A stretch of DNA of 64,000 bases, taken from G965220825 sp965220825 (GTDB lineage Bacteria > Pseudomonadota > Alphaproteobacteria > UBA828). How positions within the stretch are numbered: the first letter of the stretch is position 1; each line of letters starts with the position of its first letter. The position numbers were made by a program, and so were the translations under genes. Positions 29,401 to 37,514 of this stretch are shown piece by piece. The notes under the pieces are model-generated. The model did no database searches and had not been told where the DNA came from. It saw only the letters and a program-made list of their open reading frames with translations. The stretch is taken from the NCBI GenBank assembly GCA_965220825.1, contig OZ244839.1, positions 2,480,001-2,544,000 on the forward strand, given 5' to 3'.

Positions 29401-29681
29401 CGACACTTCTCAACAAGCTGGGCCAGGGCCGCCCCGACGCGGTCGACGCCATCAAGGACGGGACCGTCCACCTTGTCGTTAACACCACCGACGGCGCATC
29501 GGCCCGAGCCGCGAGCTACCACCTCCGCCGGGCGGCGCTCGAGAATCGCGTGCCCTACTTCACCACCCTCGCCGCGAGCCGCGCCATGGTGCGGGGCATT
29601 GCGGCGCTTGCGGGCGGCGGCCTTGATGTTGCGCCGCTTCAGTCCTACTCTGAGGCGCGCATGCCGGCGAGCGAACCGTAA
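26412..29681 (+). CDS. carB: Carbamoyl-phosphate synthase large subunit
   Basis: A 1089-residue synthetase that makes carbamoyl phosphate from bicarbonate, ammonia and two ATP. It is the expected tandem of two ATP-grasp halves: IGAGPIVIGQACEFDYSG starts the first, and LGGGPNRIGQGIEFDYCC near residue 570 starts the second. ATP-grasp blocks with RPSYTLGGTGGG and RPSYVLGGRAM follow. The last 130 residues form the MGS-like allosteric domain (ATGGTRAELERAG). The start is a TTG at 26412; it is trusted because MPRRTDIGSI matches the normal CarB N-terminus, and GGGAG precedes it. No defects seen. Confidence 0.97.
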   Translation: MPRRTDIGSIMVIGAGPIVIGQACEFDYSGTQACKALRDEGYRVILVNSNPATIMTDPEFADATYVEPITPEVVSRIIEAERPDALLPTMGGQTALNAALALADAGTLEEAGVQLIGASRAAIAVAEDREAFRRAMDEIGLESPDSRIARSLAEAERALEAVGLPAIIRPSYTLGGTGGGIAYNRAEFREIAAGGLEASPANEILVEESVLGWKEFEMEVVRDRADNAIIVCSIENLDPMGIHTGDSITVAPALTLTDKEYQRMRNASIAVLRKVGVETGGSNVQFAVDPETGRLVVIEMNPRVSRSSALASKATGFPIAKVAAKLAVGYTLDEISNDITGVTPASFEPSIDYVVTKMPRFTFEKFPGTPALLTTSMKSVGEAMAVGRSFAESLQKALRSTETGLTGLDEVEIPGAETGDAEPILSALSQPRPDRLLVIAEALRRGLGLDEVHRATAVDPWFLREIAAIVEAEAHVREHGLPQGAPAFRRLKALGFGDARLAHLAGMDETAVAGRRSALGVHPVFKRIDTCAAEFESRTPYMYSCYETAAGDAPAECEAEPSARRKVIILGGGPNRIGQGIEFDYCCVHAAYALRDAGFETIMVNCNPETVSTDYDTSDRLYFEPLTIETVLDIVRVEQSAGTLAGLNIQFGGQTPLKLAKALEAAGVPILGTRPDAIDLAEDRERFSALLRDLGLRQPENGTCQSAEAAKAIARRIGYPVVVRPSYVLGGRAMEIVHDEEGLARYMAEATRVSGDSPILIDGYLKNAVEVDVDALADGNRVVVAGIMEHVEEAGIHSGDSACVLPPDSLAPETVAEIRRQTVALARGLDVRGLMNVQYAVQDGVVHVLEVNPRASRTVPFVAKSIGKPIAKLAALAMVGVALPDDLAPDDAARGHVSVKEAVFPFARFPGVDLLLGPEMKSTGEVMGIDRDFGSAFAKAQIGAGMLLPVAGRAFVSVRDEDKEAAVAIARGLADLGFDIAATGGTRAELERAGLAATLLNKLGQGRPDAVDAIKDGTVHLVVNTTDGASARAASYHLRRAALENRVPYFTTLAASRAMVRGIAALAGGGLDVAPLQSYSEARMPASEP

Positions 29682-29721
29682 GGGCGAATCGGGGACGCGC
29701 GAAAGAGAACGGTGTCCGGCA

Positions 29722-30192
29722 ATGGACAAGCACTTGATGACCCCGGCGGGTCTTAGCCGCCTGAAAGAGGAATTGCGCCGTCTCAAGGCCGAGCGTCCCT
29801 GCATCGTGCGGGAGATCGCCGAGGCGCGCGAACATGGCGATCTGTCGGAGAACGCCGAGTACCACGCGGCGAAGGACCGCCAGGGCCTCACCGAAGCGCG
29901 CATCCAGGAGCTGGAGGCGAAGATTGGCCGCGCTCAGGTGGTGGATATCGACAAGCTCTCGGGCGACAAGGTCCAGTTCGGTGCGACGGTCTCCATCGTC
30001 GACGAGGATACGGAGGCGGAGAGCACCTATCTCGTCGTGGGTGCGGACGAGGCGGATGCGGAGGAGGGACGGCTCTCCGTGACCTCGCCGCTCGCCCAGG
30101 CGCTGGTAGGCCGGCGGGTCGGCGATTCGGTGGAGCTCGAGACGCCCGGCGGGCCCCGCAGCTACGAGATCATCGGCGTCGATTTCCGCTGA
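29722..30192 (+). CDS. greA: Transcription elongation factor GreA
   Basis: A 156-residue factor that enters the RNA polymerase secondary channel and stimulates cleavage of backtracked RNA. The N-terminal coiled coil has LKEELRRLKAERP and REHGDLSENAEYHAAKDRQ, whose tip acidic residues (DLSENAEY) promote cleavage. The C-terminal FKBP-like domain ends with SPLAQALVGRRVGDSVELETPGG. It follows carB by 40 bases and is probably cotranscribed with it. A 7-bp inverted repeat (30205-30211 with 30225-30231) without a T run follows the stop. Confidence 0.96.
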   Translation: MDKHLMTPAGLSRLKEELRRLKAERPCIVREIAEAREHGDLSENAEYHAAKDRQGLTEARIQELEAKIGRAQVVDIDKLSGDKVQFGATVSIVDEDTEAESTYLVVGADEADAEEGRLSVTSPLAQALVGRRVGDSVELETPGGPRSYEIIGVDFR

Positions 30193-30270
30193 CGTCCGGC
30201 ATAGGGGCCGCCGCTTTTGCATTCGCGGCCCGGCTGCGGGCGTTTGTGCTCGGTTTTGCCCAGAATCGGC

Positions 30271-30298
30271 TTGAAGCCGCTGCGCCAAGCGCGATATT
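30271..30298 (+). promoter_or_regulatory. Candidate promoter of the rimP-nusA operon
   Basis: TTGAAG (30271-30276), a 16-base spacer and GATATT (30293-30298) on the plus strand. This would give a leader of about 145 bases before rimP, long enough to hold the terminator-like structure at 30388-30415. Confidence 0.45.
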
Positions 30299-30387
30299 GT
30301 GCGTATGCCGCGTTCGCCGCGTGACGGCGGGGATGGGGCCGGGACGATGAAACCGAGATACGCCCGAGACTTGTGGTGAAACGGGGT

Positions 30388-30415
30388 GGTGGGCCGGTGC
30401 CCGCCATTTTCTTTT
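30388..30415 (+). terminator. Intrinsic terminator-like hairpin in the rimP leader (possible attenuator)
   Basis: GGTGGGC (30388-30394), loop CGGT and GCCCGCC (30399-30405) form a seven-pair stem with one G-T pair, followed at once by ATTTTCTTTT. It lies between the candidate promoter and rimP (30451). Upstream, GGCGGG (30326-30331) can pair with CCCGCC of the 3' arm, and a CGCCG/CGGCG stem (about 30315-30329) competes with that, so alternative folds are possible. Because nusA is in this operon and NusA affects pausing and termination, feedback attenuation is a reasonable inference. Confidence 0.55.
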
Positions 30416-30450
30416 CATCCCGTTCTCACGGCGCGACGAGATTGCGGAAC

Positions 30451-30936
30451 GTGGAATCGACGGAACGGATCGAGCAGATTGTTGCCCCGGCGCTCGCCGA
30501 CATGGGCTACGAAATCGTGCGGCTCCGTGCGGGCGGCGGTGCCAGGCCGGTGCTGCAGGTGATGATCGACCGCGCCGACCGGGAGGCGCTGACGGTCGAC
30601 GACTGTGCGGCGGCGAGCCGGACGGTTTCGGCCCTGCTCGACATGGACGATGTCTCGGACGGCGCCTACACGCTGGAGGTGAGCTCGCCGGGGATCGACC
30701 GGCCGCTGGTCCGGCTTGCGGATTTCGAGCGCTTCGCCGGCTTCGAGGCCAAGGTGGAGATGGCCGCGCCCCTGGACGGCCGCCGCCGCTTCCGCGGCCG
30801 TTTGCTCGGCACGGACGGCGATGGTGTGCGCCTCGAAGCCGACGGTAGCGACGTGACGCTCCCCTTCGAAGGGATTCGCAGCGCGAAGCTGGTGCTGTCG
30901 GACGAACTGATTGCGGCGGCGGGGAAGACGGCGTGA
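30451..30936 (+). CDS. rimP: Ribosome maturation factor RimP
   Basis: A protein of about 161 residues needed for 30S subunit assembly. The N-terminal domain has IEQIVAPALADMGYEIVRL and DCAAASRTVSALLD, then YTLEVSSPGIDRPL, the family signature. The C-terminal SH3-like domain runs from about residue 90. The start is placed at GTG 30451, which fits the usual N-terminus just before the first helix; TTG 30442 or an upstream GTG are possible. Its stop shares bases with the nusA start (TGATG). It is the first gene of the rimP-nusA-rnpM-infB-rbfA-truB-rpsO-pnp run. Confidence 0.92.
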   Translation: MESTERIEQIVAPALADMGYEIVRLRAGGGARPVLQVMIDRADREALTVDDCAAASRTVSALLDMDDVSDGAYTLEVSSPGIDRPLVRLADFERFAGFEAKVEMAAPLDGRRRFRGRLLGTDGDGVRLEADGSDVTLPFEGIRSAKLVLSDELIAAAGKTA

Positions 30937-32546
30937 TGGCGGCCGATACGGAAACCGGCGGTCTTGCGCGGCACGAGATGCTGCAGGTGGCGGACGCCGT
31001 CGCGCGGGAGAAGGGTATCGAGCGCGCGCTGGTCATCGAAGCCATGGAGCAGGCGATCACCCATGCCGCCAAGCGCAAATACGGTCAAGAGCACGACATT
31101 CGCACCGATATCGACGGTGAGACCGGAGAGATAAAACTGCTGCGCTATCTCGAGGTGGCCGAAACGGTGGAAACCGAAGCCACCCAGATCGCTCTCGAGG
31201 AAGCGCAGGAGCGCAACCCGGCGGCCCAGGTGGGCGATTATCTGGCCGAGGCGCTGCCTCCCATCGATTTCGGGCGGATCGCGGCGCAGACGGCGAAACA
31301 GGTCATCGTGCAGAAGGTGCGCGAGGCCGAGCGGGCGCGGCAATATGAGGAATATAAGGACCGTGTCGGCGAAATCGCCAACGGTCTGGTGAAGCGGACG
31401 GACTACAGCGGAATTACCGTCGATCTCGGACGGGGCGAGGCGGTCGTCCGGCGGGAGGACATGCTCCCGCGGGAGACCTTCCGCAATGGCGACCGTGTGC
31501 GTGCCTATATCTACGATGTGCGCCGCGAGCCGCGGGGGCCGCAGATATTCATGTCGCGGACCCATCCCCAGTTCATGGCCAAGCTGTTCGCCCAGGAAGT
31601 GCCCGAGATCTATGACGGCATCATCGAGATCGACGCCGTCGCGAGGGATCCGGGCAGCCGCGCGAAGATCGCCGTCCATTCCAACGACAGCAGCATCGAT
31701 CCCGTGGGCGCCTGTGTCGGCATGCGCGGCTCGCGGGTCCAGGCGGTCGTCGGCGAGCTTCAGGGCGAGAAGATCGATATCATCCAGTGGTCGCCGGACT
31801 CCGCTTCCTTCATCGTCAATGCGCTGGCGCCCGCCGAGGTCGCCAAGGTGGTGCTCGACGAGGAGGCGAAGCGCATCGAGGTGGTGGTGCCCGATGAGCA
31901 GCTTTCCCTTGCCATCGGCAGGCGGGGGCAGAACGTGCGGCTCGCCTCCAACCTCGCCGGATGGGATATCGACATCCTGACCGAGGCGGAAGAATCGGAA
32001 CGCCGCCAGGAGGAGTTCCGCACCCGCTCCGACATGTTCATGCAGGCGCTGGACGTCGACGAGGTGATTGCCCACCTTCTGGTGACGGAAGGCTTCACCG
32101 CCGTGGAGGAGGTCGCCTTCGCCCCACTCGAGGAGCTCGCGTCCATCGAGGGCTTCGACGAGGAGTTGGCCGCCGAACTCGCGAGCCGGGCCGTCGCGCA
32201 TGTGGAGGCGACCAACAGGGCGCTGAACGAGCGCCGGATCGATCTCGGCGTCAAGGACGATGTCGCCGCCCTCGAGGGGCTCGTGCCCGCGATGCTGGTC
32301 GCGCTCGGCGAGAAAGACGTCAAGACGCTGGACGATCTCGGGGATCTGGCCGGCGACGAGCTTATCGAGATATTGGGCGAACTCGCCCCGTCGATGGAAG
32401 AGGCCAACGCGATCATCATGCAGGCCCGCGCCCACTGGTTCGACGACGATCCCGTCGAGGCGGCGGCGGACGGCGAGGCGCCGGACGAGGCCGCGGAGGC
32501 CGAACCCGGCGTGGAGGCCGACGCGCCGGCGGGGGTTCCTTCATGA
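30936..32546 (+). CDS. nusA: Transcription termination/antitermination protein NusA
   Basis: A 536-residue factor that binds RNA polymerase near the exit channel and controls pausing, termination and antitermination. Domains in order are: the N-terminal polymerase-binding domain (to about 135), S1 (RGEAVVRREDMLPRE nearby), KH1 and KH2 (VGACVGMRGSRVQAVVGEL and LSLAIGRRGQNVRLAS), then two acidic helical repeats in the C-terminal part. It ends in an acidic Ala/Glu/Asp tail. The ATG overlaps the rimP stop and the stop overlaps the rnpM start, so three genes are coupled. Confidence 0.97.
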   Translation: MAADTETGGLARHEMLQVADAVAREKGIERALVIEAMEQAITHAAKRKYGQEHDIRTDIDGETGEIKLLRYLEVAETVETEATQIALEEAQERNPAAQVGDYLAEALPPIDFGRIAAQTAKQVIVQKVREAERARQYEEYKDRVGEIANGLVKRTDYSGITVDLGRGEAVVRREDMLPRETFRNGDRVRAYIYDVRREPRGPQIFMSRTHPQFMAKLFAQEVPEIYDGIIEIDAVARDPGSRAKIAVHSNDSSIDPVGACVGMRGSRVQAVVGELQGEKIDIIQWSPDSASFIVNALAPAEVAKVVLDEEAKRIEVVVPDEQLSLAIGRRGQNVRLASNLAGWDIDILTEAEESERRQEEFRTRSDMFMQALDVDEVIAHLLVTEGFTAVEEVAFAPLEELASIEGFDEELAAELASRAVAHVEATNRALNERRIDLGVKDDVAALEGLVPAMLVALGEKDVKTLDDLGDLAGDELIEILGELAPSMEEANAIIMQARAHWFDDDPVEAAADGEAPDEAAEAEPGVEADAPAGVPS

Positions 32547-33190
32547 CGGCGGCGGCCCGTGAGCGGCGGCGGCAGGCGGCGGCGCCGGTTCGGCGCTGCA
32601 TCGTCAGCGGCCGACGGGGCGGAAAGGCGGGGCTTCTGCGTTTCGTCATCGATCCGTCGGGCGCGCCCGTGCTGGACCTGCGCGGCACCCTTCCGGGACG
32701 GGGGCTCTGGGTCTCGGCGGATCGCGCATCGCTGGTCGAGGCGGTCGAGCGCGGGGCGTTCGCGCGGGCCGCCCGCCGGCCGGTGGCGGTCCCGGCGGAT
32801 CTGATCGCGCGCGTCGAGACGCAGCTTGAGGCCCACGCCCTGGACCTTCTGTGCCTCGCGCGGCGGGCGGGCGCGGCAACCGCCGGATTCGACCGGGTAA
32901 GGCAGGCGCTCGAGCAAGGGCGCGTGGCGGTGCTTATCGAGGCACGAGACGGCGCGCCCGGCGGCCGCGCGAAGCTGCGTGCGCTCGCACGCGCGCTGCC
33001 GGTCGTGGATTCGTTCGACGGCAGCGTGTTGGGCCGCTGTTTCGGACGGGACCACCTGGTGCATGCCGCTCTGGCACCCGGGCGGCTCACCGATTCGTTC
33101 GTGCGCGAGACGACAAGGCTCGCGAGCGTTCGCCTTCCGGCGGACGCCGCAGGGAGCCTCCGATCCACCGACCGGGATGTGGCGGGATGA
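32543..33190 (+). CDS. RnpM/YlxR-family RNA-binding protein fused to an L7Ae-like domain
   Basis: A 215-residue protein in two parts. The N-terminal YlxR (DUF448) domain has RRCIVSGRRGGKAGLLRFV and LPGRGLWV. The C-terminal part, from about residue 95, has LDLLCLARRAGAATAGFDRVR and resembles YlxQ/L7Ae ribosomal proteins. In Firmicutes these are two adjacent genes; the fusion is usual in alphaproteobacteria. YlxR was shown in Bacillus to bind and modulate RNase P. The role of the fused form is inferred to be RNA binding in ribosome or RNase P function. It overlaps nusA and infB by four bases each. Confidence 0.88.
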   Translation: MTAAARERRRQAAAPVRRCIVSGRRGGKAGLLRFVIDPSGAPVLDLRGTLPGRGLWVSADRASLVEAVERGAFARAARRPVAVPADLIARVETQLEAHALDLLCLARRAGAATAGFDRVRQALEQGRVAVLIEARDGAPGGRAKLRALARALPVVDSFDGSVLGRCFGRDHLVHAALAPGRLTDSFVRETTRLASVRLPADAAGSLRSTDRDVAG

Positions 33191-35808
33191 GCGACGAAGG
33201 GAAGTCCGGCGACCGGGAGCAGGGCAAGCCGTTGTCGCTCAAGCGGCCCGCGCGGCTCGAGCTGAAGAAGACCGTTGACGCGGGCCAGGTCCGGCAGAAG
33301 TTCTCGCACGGACGCAGCCGCGCCGTGGCCGTCGAAGTGCGCAAGACGCGCGCGTTGAAACGCGGTGCGGCCCCCGAGGCTCCGCCGCCGAAGGCGCCGC
33401 CGCCCCCGCCGCCCGCGCCGCCCGAGACCGTCGAACAGAAGCCTTCTCCGCCCGCGGTGGAGGTGGAACGGACGTCCGCGGCGCCGCGGAGCCGGGTCGT
33501 CCTGCGCGAGCTGACCAGCGACGAGAAGGCCGCCCGCGCCCGTGCGGTGGAGGATGCCGTCCGCGCCGAGCGGGAGGAACGCGCCCGCGCCGAGGAGGAG
33601 GCCCGGCGCCGCGCCGAGGAGGAGAAGCGCCTCGAGACGGAACGCGCCGAGGCCGAGCGCCGCAAGGCCGAGGAGGAGAAGCGCCGCAAGGCGGAGGAGG
33701 ACGCGCGCAAGCGGGCGGAGGAGGACGCCGCCCGCCGGCTGCCGGAGCAGGAAACGCCGGAGGCGCCGGCGGAGGCCGAGCGCAGCAGCCCGGCCCGTCC
33801 GGCTCCCGCTCGACCCGAGGAGGATCGCGCCCGTCTTCGCCGCCGCGCGGACCAGCGTCGTCCGGCGGCCGCGCCGCGCCGCGACCAGCCCCGCCGCCGC
33901 GGCGGCAAGATCACCCTCTCGGAAGCGCGCGACGGCAATATCGGCGAGGAGCGCGGACGCAGCCTCGCCTCGCTCCGCCGCCAGCGCGAACGCGAGAAGC
34001 GCCTCGCCCGGCTGGAGGCGCGGGCCGACGAACTCAAGCCCGTGGTCCGCGAGGTGACGATCCCGGAGGCGATCACCGTCCAGGAGCTTGCCAACCGCAT
34101 GGCCGTGCGGGGCGCCGAAGTGGTGAAGCGCTTGATGGAGATGGGCACGGTCGTAACGGTGACCCAGTCCATCGACGCCGACACGGCGCAACTTGCGGTC
34201 GAGGAGTTCGGCCACAAGGTGAAGCGCGTCAGCGAGGCCGATGTGGAAATCGGGCTCAAGGGCGAATCGGACCTCACCGGCGATCTCGTGTTCCGCCCGC
34301 CGGTGGTCACGGTCATGGGGCATGTGGACCACGGCAAGACGTCGCTGCTGGACGCAATCCGCTCGGCCGACGTCGTGGGGGGCGAAGCGGGCGGGATCAC
34401 CCAGCATATCGGCGCCTATCAGGTGGACGCCGGTGCGGACGGCAAGATCACCTTCATCGACACGCCCGGGCACGCCGCCTTCACCCAGATGCGCGCCCGC
34501 GGCGCGCGGGTGACCGACATCGTGGTGCTCGTCGTCGCCGCCGACGACGGCGTCATGCCGCAGACGGCGGAAGCCATCAACCATGCGCGGGCGGCGGACG
34601 TTCCCATCGTGGTCGCGATCAACAAGATGGACCGGCCCGATGCGGATCCGGGCCAGGTTCGTCAGGCGCTGCTGCAGCACGAACTCGTGGTCGAGGAGAT
34701 GGGCGGCGAGGTGCTGTCGGTGGAGGTCTCGGCGGTCGAAAAAAGCAATCTGGACAAGCTGGAGGAGACCATCCTGCTCCAGGCCGAGCTGCTCGACCTC
34801 AAGGCCAATCCGGACCGCGCCGCCCAAGGGGTGGTGATCGAGGCGGAAGTGGACCGTGGGCGCGGCGCGGTGGCGACCGTGCTGGTGCAGAACGGCACGC
34901 TGCGCGTGGGCGATGTGGTCGTGGCCGGCGCCCAGTGGGGCCGGGTGCGCGCGATGCACGACGATCGCGGCGGGGCGGTTCGCGCGGCCGGTCCCGCGGT
35001 GCCGGTGGAAATCCTCGGGCTCGACGGCGTCCCGGAGGCGGGCGACGAAGTGGCGGTGGTGGAGAACGAACGGCGTGCGCGGCAGGTCGCCGAATATCGT
35101 CGGGAGCTCGCACATCAGAAGAGCATCGCCCTCGGCTCCCCGCCGAGCATCGACCAGCTTTTCTCCAAGATCCAGGAGGAGGCCGGGAAGCGCGAACTCC
35201 CGGTGGTGATCAAGGCCGACGTGCAGGGCTCGGTGGAGGCGGTGGCGGGCGCGCTCCGCAATCTGGGGACCGACGAGGTGGCGGTCCGCGTGCTCCATTC
35301 GGGCGTCGGCGCGATCATCGAATCCGACGTCACGCTCGCCGTGGCGTCGGAGGCGCGGATTCTGGGTTTCAACGTCCGCGCCAACGGACAGGCGCGGAGC
35401 CTCGCGCGGCGCAACGGGATCGATATCAGCTATTTCGCGGTCATCTACGATCTGGTGGATGCGGTCAAAGCCGACCTCGAGGGTTTGATCCCGCCCAAGG
35501 TGCGCGAGAACGTCATCGGCAGTGCGCATATCCTGCAGACATTCGATGTCGGCCGCGTCGGCAGGGTGGCCGGTTGCCGCGTCACCGACGGCCTGGCGCG
35601 TCGCGGTGCGAATGTCCGGCTGCTGCGCGACGATGTGGTGATCCACAAGGGCACCCTGAAGACGCTTCGGCGCTTCAAGGACGATGTGCGCGAGGTCAAG
35701 GAAGGCTATGAATGCGGCATGGCCTTCGACCACTATTCGGACCTGCGCGAGGGCGACACCGTCGAGTTCTACGAGATAGAGGAAGTCGCCCGCACCCTGG
35801 ACGGCTGA
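33187..35808 (+). CDS. infB: Translation initiation factor IF-2
   Basis: An 873-residue GTPase that brings initiator tRNA to the ribosome. The N-terminal 270 residues are low-complexity: a proline-rich stretch, then a long charged Arg/Glu/Ala helix (33540-33740), normal for IF-2. The IF-2 N domain (TIPEAITVQELANRMAVRG) precedes the G domain, with G1 GHVDHGKTS, G3 DTPGHAAF and G4 NKMD. Domains II to IV follow, ending in the fMet-tRNA binding C2 (YECGMAFDHYSDLREGD). The ATG overlaps the rnpM stop. GTP-binding residues are all intact. Confidence 0.97.
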   Translation: MSDEGKSGDREQGKPLSLKRPARLELKKTVDAGQVRQKFSHGRSRAVAVEVRKTRALKRGAAPEAPPPKAPPPPPPAPPETVEQKPSPPAVEVERTSAAPRSRVVLRELTSDEKAARARAVEDAVRAEREERARAEEEARRRAEEEKRLETERAEAERRKAEEEKRRKAEEDARKRAEEDAARRLPEQETPEAPAEAERSSPARPAPARPEEDRARLRRRADQRRPAAAPRRDQPRRRGGKITLSEARDGNIGEERGRSLASLRRQREREKRLARLEARADELKPVVREVTIPEAITVQELANRMAVRGAEVVKRLMEMGTVVTVTQSIDADTAQLAVEEFGHKVKRVSEADVEIGLKGESDLTGDLVFRPPVVTVMGHVDHGKTSLLDAIRSADVVGGEAGGITQHIGAYQVDAGADGKITFIDTPGHAAFTQMRARGARVTDIVVLVVAADDGVMPQTAEAINHARAADVPIVVAINKMDRPDADPGQVRQALLQHELVVEEMGGEVLSVEVSAVEKSNLDKLEETILLQAELLDLKANPDRAAQGVVIEAEVDRGRGAVATVLVQNGTLRVGDVVVAGAQWGRVRAMHDDRGGAVRAAGPAVPVEILGLDGVPEAGDEVAVVENERRARQVAEYRRELAHQKSIALGSPPSIDQLFSKIQEEAGKRELPVVIKADVQGSVEAVAGALRNLGTDEVAVRVLHSGVGAIIESDVTLAVASEARILGFNVRANGQARSLARRNGIDISYFAVIYDLVDAVKADLEGLIPPKVRENVIGSAHILQTFDVGRVGRVAGCRVTDGLARRGANVRLLRDDVVIHKGTLKTLRRFKDDVREVKEGYECGMAFDHYSDLREGDTVEFYEIEEVARTLDG

Positions 35809-35844
35809 GGGCGGTCGGGCCGGGGCCGGTCGCAGGATGACGCG

Positions 35845-36222
35845 ATGAAGAGGCGCAGCGCCGGCATGTCGGGCCAGCGCCAGCGCCGGGTGGGCGAGCT
35901 GGTGCGCGAGGCGCTGGCGGAAGTACTTGCCCGCGACGGCTTTCGCGACCCCGTGCTGCAGGCCGCCCGCATCACCGTCACCGAGGTCCGGCCCGCGCCG
36001 AACCTGCGCGCGGCGCAGGTCTATGTGATGCCCTTGGGCGGGGCGCAGGCCGAAGAAGTGCTGGATGCCCTGCGGCGCGCCGCCGGCCATCTCCGGAGCG
36101 AAGTGAACCGCAGAGTGAGTCTCAAATTCTCGCCCGCGCTCCTTTTCGAGCTCGACCCGAGCTTCGACCATGCGCAGCGGATCGACGCGCTCCTGCGAAA
36201 GGACGCGACCACCCATGGCTAA
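35845..36222 (+). CDS. rbfA: Ribosome-binding factor A
   Basis: A 125-residue KH-like protein that binds the 30S subunit and helps mature the 5' end of 16S rRNA. QRQRRVGELVREALAEVLAR starts the family pattern; ITVTEVRPAPNLRAAQVYV forms the central strands; and LRSEVNRRVSLKFSPALLFELD is the conserved C-terminal half. It begins 36 bases after infB and overlaps truB by eight bases. Ordinary length. Confidence 0.95.
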   Translation: MKRRSAGMSGQRQRRVGELVREALAEVLARDGFRDPVLQAARITVTEVRPAPNLRAAQVYVMPLGGAQAEEVLDALRRAAGHLRSEVNRRVSLKFSPALLFELDPSFDHAQRIDALLRKDATTHG

Positions 36223-37105
36223 GGCGCGCGTAGGCGGCCTGAGCGGCTGGCTTGCGCTGGACAAGCCCGGCGGAATGAGTTCGGCGGCCGCCGTTGCCGC
36301 GGTGCGCCGCCTGGCGGGCGGGGTGAAGGCGGGGCATGCGGGCACGCTGGATCCGCTGGCGACGGGAGTGCTTCCCATCGCTCTCGGCGAAGCGACGAAG
36401 ACCGTTCCCTTCCTGATGGAGGCGATCAAGCGCTACCGCTTCACCCTGCGGTGGGGGGAGCGGCGGGCGACGGACGACGCCGAGGGCGAGGTGGTGGAGC
36501 GAAGCGCCTCTCGCCCCGGTCCGGCGGAGATCGTCGCGGCGCTTCCACGCTTCGTCGGGTGCGTCTGGCAGGTGCCGCCGGCCTATTCGGCGGTCAAGGT
36601 CGGCGGGGCGCGGGCGTACAAGCTCGCCCGTCAAGGCACGCCGCCCGTGCTGGCCCCTCGGACCGTCGAGGTGCGGCGCTTCTCACTGGTTTCGGCGGCG
36701 GGCGAAGAGGCGGTCTTCGACGTGGAATGCGGCAAGGGCACCTATGTGCGCGCGCTCGCGCGCGATCTTGCCGAGGCGCTTGGGACGGTGGGGTATGTCC
36801 GCCGGCTTCACCGCGCCGCCGTCGGGCCGTTTACGGACGAGCATGCGATTTCACTGGATATGCTGCGCGCGCTCGGGCATAGTCGGGCCATCGGCGGACG
36901 AGTGGCTCCGGTCGACGCGGTGCTGGCCGACATTCCGGCTCTGCGTCTCACGGTGCAGGATACCGCGCGTCTGCGTTGTGGCTGCCGGGTTCCCGCACCC
37001 GGTGCATCTGCCGGAACGGTCCGGGTGGTGGACGACATCGGGCTGGTGGCGTTGGCGGAAATCCAGGCCGGGCAGGTCCGTCCGTTGCGTATCTTCAACA
37101 TATGA
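36215..37105 (+). CDS. truB: tRNA pseudouridine(55) synthase
   Basis: A 296-residue enzyme that makes pseudouridine 55 in the T loop of tRNAs. The N-terminus is SGWLALDKPGGMSSA. The catalytic Asp lies in GHAGTLDPLATGVLPI, near residue 45. RRATDDAEGEV and VPPAYSAVKVGGARAY follow, with CGKGTYVRALARDLAEALG as the second core block. The last 80 residues are a PUA-like domain. The start at 36215 overlaps the rbfA end; rpsO follows 33 bases later. Confidence 0.95.
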   Translation: MAKARVGGLSGWLALDKPGGMSSAAAVAAVRRLAGGVKAGHAGTLDPLATGVLPIALGEATKTVPFLMEAIKRYRFTLRWGERRATDDAEGEVVERSASRPGPAEIVAALPRFVGCVWQVPPAYSAVKVGGARAYKLARQGTPPVLAPRTVEVRRFSLVSAAGEEAVFDVECGKGTYVRALARDLAEALGTVGYVRRLHRAAVGPFTDEHAISLDMLRALGHSRAIGGRVAPVDAVLADIPALRLTVQDTARLRCGCRVPAPGASAGTVRVVDDIGLVALAEIQAGQVRPLRIFNI

Positions 37106-37138
37106 GCGAAGCGGGACGCGGCTTGTGGAGAGTGTGAA

Positions 37139-37408
37139 ATGTCGATCGGCGCAGCGCGCAAGACCGAACTGATATCCGAATTCGCCGTCGCGGCGAACGA
37201 TACGGGCTCACCGGAAGTCCAGGTCGCGATTCTTACCGAACGGATCAACAACCTGACCGAGCATTTCCGCGTTCACAAGAAGGACCTCCACTCGCGCCAG
37301 GGCCTTCTGAAGATGGTGAGCCGCCGCCGGCGGCTGCTGGATTTTCTCAAGCGCGAGGACCAGGACCGTTACGCCGCCACCATCAAGCGGCTGGGCCTGC
37401 GCAAATAG
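37139..37408 (+). CDS. rpsO: 30S ribosomal protein S15
   Basis: An 89-residue protein that binds 16S rRNA early in 30S assembly and bridges to the large subunit. It is a standard four-helix S15: TGSPEVQVAILTERINNLTE, HFRVHKKDLHSRQGLLKMVS and RRRLLDFLKREDQDRY. GGAGAGTGTGA precedes the ATG. The rpsO-pnp order is the same as in E. coli, where transcripts of the two genes are processed between them. Confidence 0.97.
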   Translation: MSIGAARKTELISEFAVAANDTGSPEVQVAILTERINNLTEHFRVHKKDLHSRQGLLKMVSRRRRLLDFLKREDQDRYAATIKRLGLRK

Positions 37409-37419
37409 ACGCATCGAAA

Positions 37420-37447
37420 GACGGAAGACCCCCGAGGGGGTGCCGTC
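37420..37447 (+). promoter_or_regulatory. GC-rich stem-loop in the rpsO-pnp spacer
   Basis: GACGG pairs with CCGTC and, inside a small internal loop, ACCCCC pairs with GGGGGT around GAG. A second GC-rich palindrome, GGCCCCGGGGGGCC, follows from 37449. No T run, so it is not an intrinsic terminator. In E. coli the same spacer has an RNase III-cut stem used by PNPase to control its own mRNA; an equivalent role is inferred. Confidence 0.5.
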
Positions 37448-37514
37448 CGGCCCCGGGGGGCCGGCGGCTGGCGGGCCGAATGAGCGGCGCGCCGTGAGGC
37501 TGGAAGGGAAAAGC

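Noticed and set aside
32416..36429. Very long antisense frame across rnpM, infB and rbfA
   Set aside because: Complement of well-conserved genes in phase with GC-rich third positions; no domain seen.
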